This document shows positions 17,763-25,426 of a stretch of 64,000 nt of DNA, piece after piece; within the stretch, counting starts at the first letter, position 1, and each line of letters starts with the position of its first letter. Below the pieces are notes generated by a model that made no database searches, was not told the DNA's origin, and worked only from the letters and a program-made list of their open reading frames with translations. This DNA comes from SPDF01 sp963699825 (GTDB taxonomy: Bacteria; Gemmatimonadota; Gemmatimonadetes; Gemmatimonadales; GWC2-71-9), in NCBI GenBank assembly GCA_963699825.1, contig CAVOVI010000013.1, positions 248,001-312,000 on the forward strand. Reading direction: 5' to 3'. The position numbers were made by a program, and so were the translations under genes.

Positions 17763-18676
17763 CCGAGGGAGAGCGCCCGCCGACCCTCCACCTCGTCCTT
17801 GCGTGGGCGGCGGTCTACCTCATCTGGGGCTCCACCTACCTCGGCATCCGCTTCGCGATCGAATCGATCCCGCCCTTTCTCATGGCGGGCTCCCGGCACC
17901 TGCTCGCGGGGCTGCTCCTCTTCGCCTGGAGCCGCCTCGTGCGGAGTGCGCCGAGGCCCACGAGGCAGGACTGGGTGCGTGCGGCTGGCCTCGGCCTGCT
18001 CATGCTCGTCGCCGCCAACGGCGCTACCACGTGGGCCGAGCAGCTGGTGCCGAGCGGCCTGACCGCCCTGATCGTTTGCACCTCGGCGCTCTGGCTCGTG
18101 CTCCTCAACTGGCTCTGGCTAGGTGCAGTGCGGCCAGGCATCCGGACCGTCGTCGGGATTGTCGCGGGGTTTGCCGGGGTGGCGCTGCTTGTCGTTCCCG
18201 GGAACTTTGCGGGGAGTGAGCATGTCGATCTGCTCGGAGCCGTCGTCCTGACCGGCGCCGCGTTGAGCTGGTCGGTCGGGTCCATCTACGCCATCAAGCT
18301 TCCCCGACCACGCCACCAGACCCTGTTCGTCTCGCAGCAGATGATCATCGCTGGGGCGGTTCTGCTTCTCATTGCAGCGGTGACCGGGGAATTCCACGGC
18401 TTCACGTTGGCGGGCGTCTCGACGACCTCGGCGACCGCCTACCTCTACCTGGCCGTATTCGGCTCCCTGATTTCCTTCTCTGCCTACTTCTGGCTGATCC
18501 GGCACACCACCCCCGATCGTCTCGCCACGATTTCATATGTAAATCCACTGGTGGCGGTCATCCTTGGCTGGGCGCTCGCCGGCGAGTCGCTCAGTCTTCG
18601 TATCCTCCTTGCCGCTGCCGTGATCCTCCTCGCGGTTGGCCTCATCACAACCACCCGGATGCAGCCGCGCACCTGA
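17759..18676 (+). CDS. EamA/DMT-family permease, YedA-like
   Basis: 305 residues with ten membrane helices in two EamA repeats. The first starts YLIWGSTYLGIRFAIESIPP; the second starts GAALSWSVGSIYAIKL and ends NPLVAVILGWALAGESLS. Such permeases export metabolites or amino acids; the substrate is not readable. The TTG start at 17759 overlaps the stop of the AI-2E gene, so the two are translationally coupled. Confidence 0.88.
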   Translation: MTEGERPPTLHLVLAWAAVYLIWGSTYLGIRFAIESIPPFLMAGSRHLLAGLLLFAWSRLVRSAPRPTRQDWVRAAGLGLLMLVAANGATTWAEQLVPSGLTALIVCTSALWLVLLNWLWLGAVRPGIRTVVGIVAGFAGVALLVVPGNFAGSEHVDLLGAVVLTGAALSWSVGSIYAIKLPRPRHQTLFVSQQMIIAGAVLLLIAAVTGEFHGFTLAGVSTTSATAYLYLAVFGSLISFSAYFWLIRHTTPDRLATISYVNPLVAVILGWALAGESLSLRILLAAAVILLAVGLITTTRMQPRT

Positions 18677-18759
18677 ACGCGACTTGCGTCACGGGGGCGA
18701 TGATGCACTTTCGGAGGGTGGTGCTTCCCCCGTGCACAATGTCTCGATAGGACGGGCCC

Positions 18760-19323
18760 ATGCGATCCCCCCGACTGCAAGTCGAACTACCTGCCTGGGT
18801 CGACGGACTCGTGGACTGGCAGCGCAGGTATTCCCGGGTTGAAGATCGGATGTCCCTCGTCCTTGAGCTTGGGCACGAACAGGTACGGCAGAGGACCGGC
18901 GGGCCGTTCACGGCCGCGGTCTTCGAGCAAGACTCCGGGCGACTCGTGGCCGTCGGGGTCAATCTCGCTGTGCCATCGCACAATTGTGTGTTGCACGCGG
19001 AAATCGTCGCGCTGATGATGGCGGGTACACAGCTTCACAGCCACTCACTCGGCGCGGAGGGGATGCCCCCACACCAGCTGGTATCCTCCTGCGAGCCATG
19101 CGCGATGTGTCTCGGAGCCGTTTTCTGGAGTGGTGTGGCCTCCCTTGTGACGGGAGCCACCAAGGACGACGCGGAGGCCATTGGGTACGACGAAGGCCCG
19201 GTCTTTCCAGCGAGCTATGAGTATCTCGAGCGGAAGGGGATGGTGGTCATCCGCGAGGTGATGCGGGCGGAGGCCCGCGAGCTCTTCACCGCCTACGTGG
19301 CCGCCGGAGGAGAGATCTACTGA
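18760..19323 (+). CDS. CMP/dCMP-type nucleoside or base deaminase
   Basis: 187 residues. The zinc-site motifs HAE (LHAEIVAL) and PCxxC (SCEPCAMCLGAVFWSGV) are intact with the spacing of guanine/cytidine/tRNA-adenosine deaminases. The N-terminal extension of about 45 residues and C-terminal region beyond YLERKGM resemble guanine deaminase-like members (GuaD) more than TadA. The substrate remains open. It overlaps the aldo/keto reductase start by one base. Confidence 0.85.
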   Translation: MRSPRLQVELPAWVDGLVDWQRRYSRVEDRMSLVLELGHEQVRQRTGGPFTAAVFEQDSGRLVAVGVNLAVPSHNCVLHAEIVALMMAGTQLHSHSLGAEGMPPHQLVSSCEPCAMCLGAVFWSGVASLVTGATKDDAEAIGYDEGPVFPASYEYLERKGMVVIREVMRAEARELFTAYVAAGGEIY

Positions 19324-20327
19324 TGCGCCTGCCACCACGCCGCCGACTGGGCGCGACGGACATGGACATCACGAACCTCGGGCTTGGCACCTGGGCCATC
19401 GGGGGGCCGTGGGCATTCGGCTGGGGTCCGCAGGATGACGCTGAGTCGGTGGCGGCGATTCAGCGCGCGGTCTCGCTCGGCATCAACTGGATCGATACCG
19501 CCGCCGTCTATGGACTCGGCCACTCGGAAGAGGTGGTCGGCCGGGCGCTGGCTGCCCTTCCCGTGGACGACCGCCCCCTTGTCTTCACGAAGTGCGGACT
19601 GGTCTGGGACGAAGACGACCGAATGGCAGAGCCGAAGCGGGTGCTCCAGCCTGCCTCGATTCGTCGTGAGTGCGAAGCCTCGCTGCGGCGATTGGGCATG
19701 GAGCGGATCGATCTCTACCAGTTTCATTGGCCCGACGAGACTGGCACGGCCGTGGAAGACTCGTGGGACGTGATGCTTCGACTGGTCGAGGAGGGGAAGG
19801 TACGGTGGGGAGGTGTGTGCAATTTCGATGTGTCCTTGCTGGCGCGGTGCGCCTCGCGGGGGCCGGTGGCCTCCCTTCAACCGCCCCTCTCGCTCATCCG
19901 GCGCAAGGTCGCCGCATCCGAGATCCCGTGGTGCGAAGCGCACGGTGTCGGAGTCATCGCCTACAGCCCGATGCAGTCAGGGCTGCTGACCGACAGGTTC
20001 TCGGCGGAACGCCTCGCGGCTCTTCCAGCCGGCGACTACCGGCATCGCGGATCGGAATTCACCGCGCCCCGGTTCGCCGCGAACCTCGCGCTGAGGGACG
20101 GCCTGCGCCCAATCGCCGAACGGCACGGCGTGTCGGTGGGAGAGGTCGCGATCGCGTGGGTGTTGGCCTGGCCCGGGGTAACCGGTGCCATCGTGGGGGC
20201 GCGCTCCGCGGCTCAAGTCGATGGTTGGATCGGGGCAGGGGTCCTGCAACTCACGGACTTGGACCTCTCAGCGATCGCCGAGGTCATTCGCAGCGCCGGG
20301 GCGGGGGAGGGGCCAGCGCGCCCCTAG
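19323..20327 (+). CDS. Aldo/keto reductase
   Basis: 334 residues, a TIM barrel using NADPH. Catalytic residues are visible in order: Asp in WIDTAAVYG, Tyr in the same segment, Lys in VFTKCGLVWD and His in YQFHWPDET. The C-terminal cofactor segment IVGARSAAQVDGWIGA is also present. It is closest in style to the YghZ/Tas-like and oxidoreductase members acting on small carbonyls. The ATG overlaps the stop of the deaminase. It ends four bases inside the convergent DUF2071 gene. Confidence 0.9.
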   Translation: MRLPPRRRLGATDMDITNLGLGTWAIGGPWAFGWGPQDDAESVAAIQRAVSLGINWIDTAAVYGLGHSEEVVGRALAALPVDDRPLVFTKCGLVWDEDDRMAEPKRVLQPASIRRECEASLRRLGMERIDLYQFHWPDETGTAVEDSWDVMLRLVEEGKVRWGGVCNFDVSLLARCASRGPVASLQPPLSLIRRKVAASEIPWCEAHGVGVIAYSPMQSGLLTDRFSAERLAALPAGDYRHRGSEFTAPRFAANLALRDGLRPIAERHGVSVGEVAIAWVLAWPGVTGAIVGARSAAQVDGWIGAGVLQLTDLDLSAIAEVIRSAGAGEGPARP

Positions 20328-21055
20328 CGTCCCGGAGGGAAGATGGAGACCCCCGACCCGACCGCCAGGTGAGTCGACGTCGGCTGCTCCCCATTCAGCA
20401 CCGCCCACTCAGGTCCGTAGAGAGCTCCGTAGTCCACATCGAAGTCCAGCGTCCGAACCCGCCGCAGCGCCCACTCGGGGTGCTCAATCCGGAGCACCCT
20501 CGGCTCGCCCCGCCTGCTCTGTCCGTACGCCCAGCGGCGGCCCAGCAGATGGTGCGCCGGTGCGTCCGCCTCTGCTGGGATCGAGGCCTGGTCCGATGTC
20601 ATTCGCACGAAATACCGACGATCCTTCCAGCGCCAACGATGCTCCACGACCAATTCGTCGCCCATGCTGGCCGTCCGGCTCTCGATAGGCGCCGCGCGGA
20701 ACGGTTCGTTGAACCGGAGCCGACCCACAGCAGCAGCGAGTGGGCTCGGGACGAGCTCGCGGATTGCGACGACCCCCTGCCGGTCCCCTGCTCGCACGTA
20801 CGTGCGAAAGTTGATCTCCGGAAAGTCCACGAACCCCGGAATCCGGCGGCCGCGCACCCGGGTGTCCAGAAAGTCGAAGGCGATCAGGGAGACGAGCGCG
20901 CGTCCGTCCACCAGATCCGGTTCGACCTCCTTTGGCAACCAGGGTTCGACCAGCGAGGGGTCCACCTCATACGTCAGGAGGATGAGGTTGCTCCAGCGCG
21001 CCGTGAGGGAAGGGCGCCGTCGCTCGGGAAGTCCGGGGGGTGGGGATGCTGACAT
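20324..21055 (-). CDS. DUF2071 (YqjF-like) protein
   Basis: 243 residues. The pattern LTARWSNLILLTYEVDPSLVEPWLP, DFLDTRVRGRRIPGFVDFPEINFRTYV and a C-terminal proline-rich end match YqjF/DUF2071, a soluble family related to acetoacetate decarboxylase folds. Function not established. I use the ATG at 21055; a TTG at 21067 would add four residues. A TATACT lies at 21074-21069 on the minus strand just before it, so the leader may be very short. Confidence 0.78.
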   Translation of the reverse strand: MSASPPPGLPERRRPSLTARWSNLILLTYEVDPSLVEPWLPKEVEPDLVDGRALVSLIAFDFLDTRVRGRRIPGFVDFPEINFRTYVRAGDRQGVVAIRELVPSPLAAAVGRLRFNEPFRAAPIESRTASMGDELVVEHRWRWKDRRYFVRMTSDQASIPAEADAPAHHLLGRRWAYGQSRRGEPRVLRIEHPEWALRRVRTLDFDVDYGALYGPEWAVLNGEQPTSTHLAVGSGVSIFPPGR

Positions 21056-21154
21056 AGGCGGTATCAATAGTATACTCCGGTCGAGGTCGCCGCGCGGAGC
21101 CGCCGAGCGGCCGAGTGGGTCGCATCGTCTCGTCTACTTCGGGAGGTCGAGCGG

Positions 21155-22924
21155 GTGAGTGGGCCTGGGATGGTGTCCGTTGGACGGCGGATGGGTCGGT
21201 GGGTCTGGGGCGCGATTCGGCGCAGCCTCCGCCCCTCAGGAATCGTGCTCATCTACGATCCCCGATACGTGGTGCAGCTGGGTTCCATTCCGATGGATCC
21301 CCTGCGTGCAGAGATGGTGCTCGCCTTTCTCACCGACGAGGGGCTCGTCCGGCGCAGGGAACTGCTCCGCCCCCAATCGGCGTCGATGAAGAACCTCCGC
21401 CGGGTTCACACCGACAAGTACCTCGAGTCGCTGGAGCGCACCGAGGTGGTGGAGCAGATCGTCGGCGCGCAGCTCACCGACGCCGAGGCCCAGGGGCTGG
21501 TTGAGTTTCAGCGACTGGCATCGGGCGGGACCGTCCTTGCGGCGGCGACCGCGCTGCGGACCGGGTTGGTCGCCGTGAACCTCGGTGGAGGATTCCACCA
21601 CGCCGCTTCCAATCGGGGGATGGGATTCTGTGCCCTGAATGACCTCGCCATCGCCGTCGCCAGGGTGCGGGCACGCGGGTTCGAGGCGCCTATCCTGATC
21701 ATTGACCTCGACATCCACGACGGCAACGGGACCCGCACCCTGTTCGAAGAGGACCCCACGGTCCACACCTTTACGATCCATAACCAGGACTGGGCACCTC
21801 GGGAGGCTGCCGCGGCCACCGTCATCGCGCTCGGTTCCGCCGTCAACGACGCCACCTACCTCAAGACGCTGAAGGAGTCTCTGCCACCGGTGATGAAGCA
21901 GGTGCGGCCCGGACTGGTGTTCTATGTCGCCGGGGTCGATCCCGCGTCCGACGACATGGTGGGTGACTGGAACATCACGGCCGACGGCATGCTCGCCCGC
22001 GACCAGTTCGTCATCGAGCAGGTGCGTCCTGACGGGGCCGAGATCCCGTTGGCGGTTACGCTCGGCGGCGGCTATGGCGGAAACGCCTGGCGCTACACCG
22101 CACGATTCCTCGGATGGCTGGCGGCGGGTCGGACCGTCGAGCCGCCAACCAACACCGAAATGCTGATCAGGCGCGCTCAGGAGTTGCATCGCCTGCTCCG
22201 TGACGGCGCGCGACGGCTGCCTCCCGCATCCGATTGGGCGCTGTCGCCGGAGGATCTCGCCGCCTTCGCCCCCGGCGGCGGGACAGCTCCACGCCGTCTC
22301 CTGGGACGCTACACCGCCCAGGGCGTCGAACTCCTTCTCGAACGGCTCGGGGTCCTCGCGCAGGTGCGCACCCTCGGCTTTGCCCAGCCCACCTTGGAAC
22401 TCGACTTCCACCTCGAGGACTCGGACACCGTCCGGCTCTTCGGCGACGCGGCCCGCACCGAGCTGCTGATGGAGATCCGGTTCCGTCGCGACCGGACAAG
22501 TCTTCCGGGGATGGAGGTCCTCTTTCTCGAGTGGGTGTTGCTCCAGAACCCCCGGCGGAGCTTCGTCTCAGGCAAGCACTCCATTCCCGGGCAGAAGCAC
22601 CCAGGTCTCGGCCTGCTGCGCGATGTGATGGCCTGGCTCGTGGTGCTCTGCGGTGAACTCGGACTCGACGGCCTGATGTACATGCCGGCTGGCTACTTCG
22701 TCGCCACATTCGGCAGCCGCTTCGTTGACCCGGCGCACCAGGCCCGGCTCGAGGCGATGCGTCGGGCGCTCTCCAGCCTTCGCCTGGTCGACGCGACGCG
22801 TGCGGTCGAAGAGGGGAGGGTCGTCAACGCAGCGACTGGGCGACGCGGTCCGGTGGGAGCCGACACCGATGGTCATCCCGGTCTCGCCACGGCTTCGCGA
22901 GATGGTGGAAGGCCCCGAGTATGA
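21155..22924 (+). CDS. Histone-deacetylase-superfamily protein with unassigned C-terminal half
   Basis: 589 residues. After a basic N-terminal stretch the class II-like deacetylase domain runs from about 30 to 350. It has GGGFHHAASNRG (paired His, near 143), DLDIHDGNGTRT (zinc Asp and His, near 185), AGVDPASDD (zinc Asp) and LGGGYGGN in place of the GGGY of AcuC-type enzymes. Deacetylases of this class act on acetyl-lysine, acetylpolyamines or acetoin-pathway substrates. The last 220 residues (from about 360) form a separate domain with LDFHLEDSDTVRLFGDA and FLEWVLLQNPRRSF that I cannot assign. The extreme C-terminus, from about residue 555, overlaps another small frame and may not be natural. 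Confidence 0.8.
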   Translation: MSGPGMVSVGRRMGRWVWGAIRRSLRPSGIVLIYDPRYVVQLGSIPMDPLRAEMVLAFLTDEGLVRRRELLRPQSASMKNLRRVHTDKYLESLERTEVVEQIVGAQLTDAEAQGLVEFQRLASGGTVLAAATALRTGLVAVNLGGGFHHAASNRGMGFCALNDLAIAVARVRARGFEAPILIIDLDIHDGNGTRTLFEEDPTVHTFTIHNQDWAPREAAAATVIALGSAVNDATYLKTLKESLPPVMKQVRPGLVFYVAGVDPASDDMVGDWNITADGMLARDQFVIEQVRPDGAEIPLAVTLGGGYGGNAWRYTARFLGWLAAGRTVEPPTNTEMLIRRAQELHRLLRDGARRLPPASDWALSPEDLAAFAPGGGTAPRRLLGRYTAQGVELLLERLGVLAQVRTLGFAQPTLELDFHLEDSDTVRLFGDAARTELLMEIRFRRDRTSLPGMEVLFLEWVLLQNPRRSFVSGKHSIPGQKHPGLGLLRDVMAWLVVLCGELGLDGLMYMPAGYFVATFGSRFVDPAHQARLEAMRRALSSLRLVDATRAVEEGRVVNAATGRRGPVGADTDGHPGLATASRDGGRPRV

Positions 22925-23015
22925 GGCGGCAGTCGAGAAGGAGCTCGAGAAGCTGTCGTACCGGCTTCGGTTGTCAGGGGAGGGTGCGGGGCCGGAGCGC
23001 CAGGACTCGCGGTAG
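22869..23015 (+). CDS. Possible small overlapping protein
   Basis: 48 residues from an ATG with GGGAG about seven bases upstream. The composition (LREMVEGPEYEAAVEKELEK) is protein-like and helical, unlike the Arg/Gly-rich C-terminus read in the deacetylase frame over the same bases. It is either a small coupled gene or the true end of the deacetylase displaced by an indel near 22830. No family recognised. Confidence 0.35.
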   Translation: MVIPVSPRLREMVEGPEYEAAVEKELEKLSYRLRLSGEGAGPERQDSR

Positions 23016-23087
23016 CCGGCGGGGTCACCTTTGTGATTGCCGCCCGGGCGAACGCCGGCGCCCATACGAGGCTCTAGCGAATCCGCT

Positions 23088-23114
23088 CCCCCTCTCCACT
23101 TGCTGGAGAGGGGG
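23088..23114. repeat. GC-rich hairpin repeat, probably a dispersed intergenic element
   Basis: CCCCCTCTCCA (23088-23098) and TGGAGAGGGGG (23104-23114) form a perfect 11-base-pair stem with a five-base loop, followed by GCAGAGGGGGGAGGCCCCC. The wording closely resembles an intergenic repeat seen in many GC-rich genomes. It lies between the deacetylase and argG and may also terminate transcription from the left. Confidence 0.6.
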
Positions 23115-23133
23115 GCAGAGGGGGGAGGCCCCC

Positions 23134-23163
23134 TTGCGTCCCGCCGACTCGATAGTGCATATT
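23134..23163 (+). promoter_or_regulatory. Candidate promoter of the arginine operon
   Basis: TTGCGT at 23134-23139, 18 bases, then CATATT at 23158-23163. Transcription would begin close to 23170, giving an mRNA with almost no leader before the argG ATG at 23172. No Shine-Dalgarno sequence is visible before that ATG, in keeping with leaderless translation. Confidence 0.45.
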
Positions 23164-23178
23164 TACCCATTATGCATA
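23156..23178 (+). promoter_or_regulatory. Candidate ARG box (ArgR operator)
   Basis: TGCATA (23156-23161) and TATGCA (23171-23176) are inverted around nine bases, and the right arm extends to the palindrome TATGCATA. TGCAT-type half sites are characteristic of ArgR operators in several phyla. The site covers the candidate -10 and the argG start codon, so ArgR with arginine bound, encoded at the far end of the operon, would block transcription directly. Confidence 0.6.
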
Positions 23179-24368
23179 CTTCACCCGGCGTCGTCGCCTT
23201 GGCCTTTTCGGGCGGACTCGACACCTCCTACTGCGTCCCGCGGCTCGCCGAGCAGGGTTGGGCGGTCCACACCATCTACGTGAACACCGGCGGAGCTTCT
23301 CCGGAGGAGCGGGCGGCCATCCGGCGTCAGGCTGAAGCCGTCGGCTGCGTCGCCCACCACGAAGTGGATGCACGGGCTCTCGTTTTCGATCGGTTCGTCC
23401 GGTATCTCATTCAGGGGAACGTGCTTCGGGGGGGCGTCTACCCGTTGAGCGTTGCCGCCGAGCGCACCCAGCAGGCGATTTCGGTCATCGAGGTGGCACG
23501 TGCCATTAGAGCGACGGCGGTTGCTCACGGCTCGACCGGCGCCGGCAATGATCAGGTTCGGTTCGATGTGGCGCTCCGCGTCCTCGCCGCCGATCTCGCC
23601 GTCATCACCCCCATCCGCGACGAAGGTCTCGCGCGCAGCCAGGCCATCGGCTACCTGGAGGCCCGGAATCTTCCTGTCCCGGCCAAGGCTGGGGCGTATT
23701 CCATCAACGCCGGCCTTTGGGGCACGACATGGGGCGGCGGCTGGACCCATGACACCTGGGCGGGTCCCCCCGCGGAGTTGCTCGATCCTCCCGCCGACGC
23801 ACCGGCGGCCCGTGAAATTGTTCTCGGGTGGGACGGCGGACTTCCCGTGTCCATCGACGGGAGCCCGCTGTCCGGCGTCGACCTCATCCAGACGCTCAAC
23901 GACCTCGCGACCGCCTACGGTTTTGGCCGTGGCATCCATGTCGGCGAGACAGCCCTCGGCATCAAGGGCCGCATTGGCTTCGAGGCTGGTGCCGCGCTAC
24001 TCCTGATCGCTGCCCATCGTGAGCTGGAGAAGCTCGTCCTGACCAAGTGGCAGGTGTTCTGGAAGGATCAGGTCTCGACCTTCTACGGCGACCGACTCCA
24101 CGAGGGGCAGTATTTCGATCCCGCGCTCCGCGACATCGAGGCGCTGCTCGCGCGTTCGCAGCAGCGAGTGGTCGGTGAGACCCGGGTTCGGCTCGCACCC
24201 GGTCGCTTCCAGGTGGTCGCTGCCCGGAGCCCGCATTCGATGATGGACCCCCGTGTGGCGACCTATGGTGAAGAGAACCGGCTCTGGACTGGCGACGAGG
24301 CCCGCGCCTTCGCCCGGGTCGCTGCTATTCCCGCCCTCCTCGCCGCCCGTGCCGGCGGTGCCGACTGA
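23172..24368 (+). CDS. argG: Argininosuccinate synthase
   Basis: 398 residues. Joins citrulline and aspartate with ATP to form argininosuccinate. The PP-loop LAFSGGLDTSYCV at the N-terminus, the GSTGAGNDQVRFD citrulline/aspartate segment and the C-terminal EKLVLTKWQVFWKDQV region are present; length is standard. ATG 23172 is chosen because the PP-loop starts 10 residues later, although the open frame runs back to 23037. First gene of the arginine operon. Its stop shares a base with the ATG of the next gene. In an N-acyl-citrulline pathway it acts after deacylation. Confidence 0.95.
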   Translation: MHTSPGVVALAFSGGLDTSYCVPRLAEQGWAVHTIYVNTGGASPEERAAIRRQAEAVGCVAHHEVDARALVFDRFVRYLIQGNVLRGGVYPLSVAAERTQQAISVIEVARAIRATAVAHGSTGAGNDQVRFDVALRVLAADLAVITPIRDEGLARSQAIGYLEARNLPVPAKAGAYSINAGLWGTTWGGGWTHDTWAGPPAELLDPPADAPAAREIVLGWDGGLPVSIDGSPLSGVDLIQTLNDLATAYGFGRGIHVGETALGIKGRIGFEAGAALLLIAAHRELEKLVLTKWQVFWKDQVSTFYGDRLHEGQYFDPALRDIEALLARSQQRVVGETRVRLAPGRFQVVAARSPHSMMDPRVATYGEENRLWTGDEARAFARVAAIPALLAARAGGAD

Positions 24369-25426
24369 TGGTTACCACGACGCGCGTGAAGCTCGACCGC
24401 ATCAGCTCCTCCACCAAGAACGCCCACCTCGCCTCAGAGGTGATTGTGGGCCGGGATATCGTGGCTGCGGAGGGGTATGTGCTGGCGGTTCGCCTGCTGA
24501 CCGACAAGTCCTCGTACAATACCGTCGAGGATCTCGCCGGCCGACTGGTATCCATCCGGAAGGGGGACGTCCTCGCCGGCACCCTGGGGAGCCGGCGGGC
24601 GCTGCGTGGTTATGCCGGTGAAGTGCCCGCCCACATCGCCGTCGGTGACACCATCGACGTGCTGAACCTCGGGGGTGTGCTCGGCCGATGCACGTCGGCC
24701 AATCCGGACATCGGCCCCCCCTTCTCCGCCGAGGTCCTCGGTGCCGTGCTCGCCTTCCCCGCGCTCGGCGACCGGGTCGGCCGGCCGGCGCACATTCGGG
24801 ACGGCGCCATCCCAAGCAGCGAGTTCCTCGATCTCCAGGCGCCCGTGATCTACGTCGCCGGTACCTGCATGAACGCCGGCAAGACCGTGGCGGCCACGGA
24901 GTTGGTGCGAGGCCTCTCGCGCCGCGGCCTCCGCGTCGCGGCGACCAAGCTCACCGGCGTGAGTCTGATGCGCGACACCCTTGCCATGCAGGACGCAGGT
25001 GCCGTGGCCGCCGTGACGTTCAACGACGCGGGTGCCGCCAGCACTCACGCCGGAATGACCGTCGCCGTGGCGAAGGGGCTGTTCAACCACCTGCAACAGA
25101 CCGTCCGGCCCGACGTGATTGTCTCGGAGCTCGGCGACGGCATTCTCGGGGAATACGGAGTGCAGGACATCCTTCGTGATCCCGAGCTGTCCGGCGCGGG
25201 GCGCGCGTGGGTGATGGCCGCTCCCGATCCGGTGGGCTGCTGGGGCGCGGATCAACTCATGCGGGGCACCTACGGATTGCCGATCACGGTGCTCACCGGT
25301 CCGGCAACCGACAACCAGGTCGGACGCGACTACATCAGTGCCTCGCTCGGGATTCCGGCCCACAACGCACTGCGTGATGCGGATGGACTGCTCAACGCGG
25401 TCGTGGCCGCGCTGGAGGAGAAGTGA
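24368..25426 (+). CDS. P-loop protein, DUF1611/DgcN-like, inside the arginine operon
   Basis: 352 residues. The N-terminal 145 residues look beta-rich (DIVAAEGYVLAVRLL, then SIRKGDVLAGTLG, and GDTIDVLNLGG). From 158 on there is a SIMIBI-type P-loop domain with Walker A GTCMNAGKT at 165-173 and later DVIVSELGDGILGEYG. The layout (non-catalytic N-domain, then GTDC/GTCM..GK P-loop) resembles DUF1611, a family in which DgcN has been reported to N-acetylate D-glutamate. That resemblance is from motif layout only. It is the one gene of the operon without a textbook role. It overlaps both neighbours by one to four bases, so it is made together with ArgG and ArgC. An N-acylglutamate-forming role is my inference. 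Confidence 0.7.
   Translation: MVTTTRVKLDRISSSTKNAHLASEVIVGRDIVAAEGYVLAVRLLTDKSSYNTVEDLAGRLVSIRKGDVLAGTLGSRRALRGYAGEVPAHIAVGDTIDVLNLGGVLGRCTSANPDIGPPFSAEVLGAVLAFPALGDRVGRPAHIRDGAIPSSEFLDLQAPVIYVAGTCMNAGKTVAATELVRGLSRRGLRVAATKLTGVSLMRDTLAMQDAGAVAAVTFNDAGAASTHAGMTVAVAKGLFNHLQQTVRPDVIVSELGDGILGEYGVQDILRDPELSGAGRAWVMAAPDPVGCWGADQLMRGTYGLPITVLTGPATDNQVGRDYISASLGIPAHNALRDADGLLNAVVAALEEK

Noticed and set aside
23037..23171. Longer argG reading frame starting at 23037
   Set aside because: It would run through the hairpin repeat and promoter; the PP-loop starts shortly after the ATG at 23172, which gives the usual length.
24434..25363. Long open frame on the minus strand opposite the P-loop gene
   Set aside because: It mirrors codon positions of the plus-strand gene, is rich in His, Gly and Arg, and has no start site or family; high GC makes such shadow frames common.
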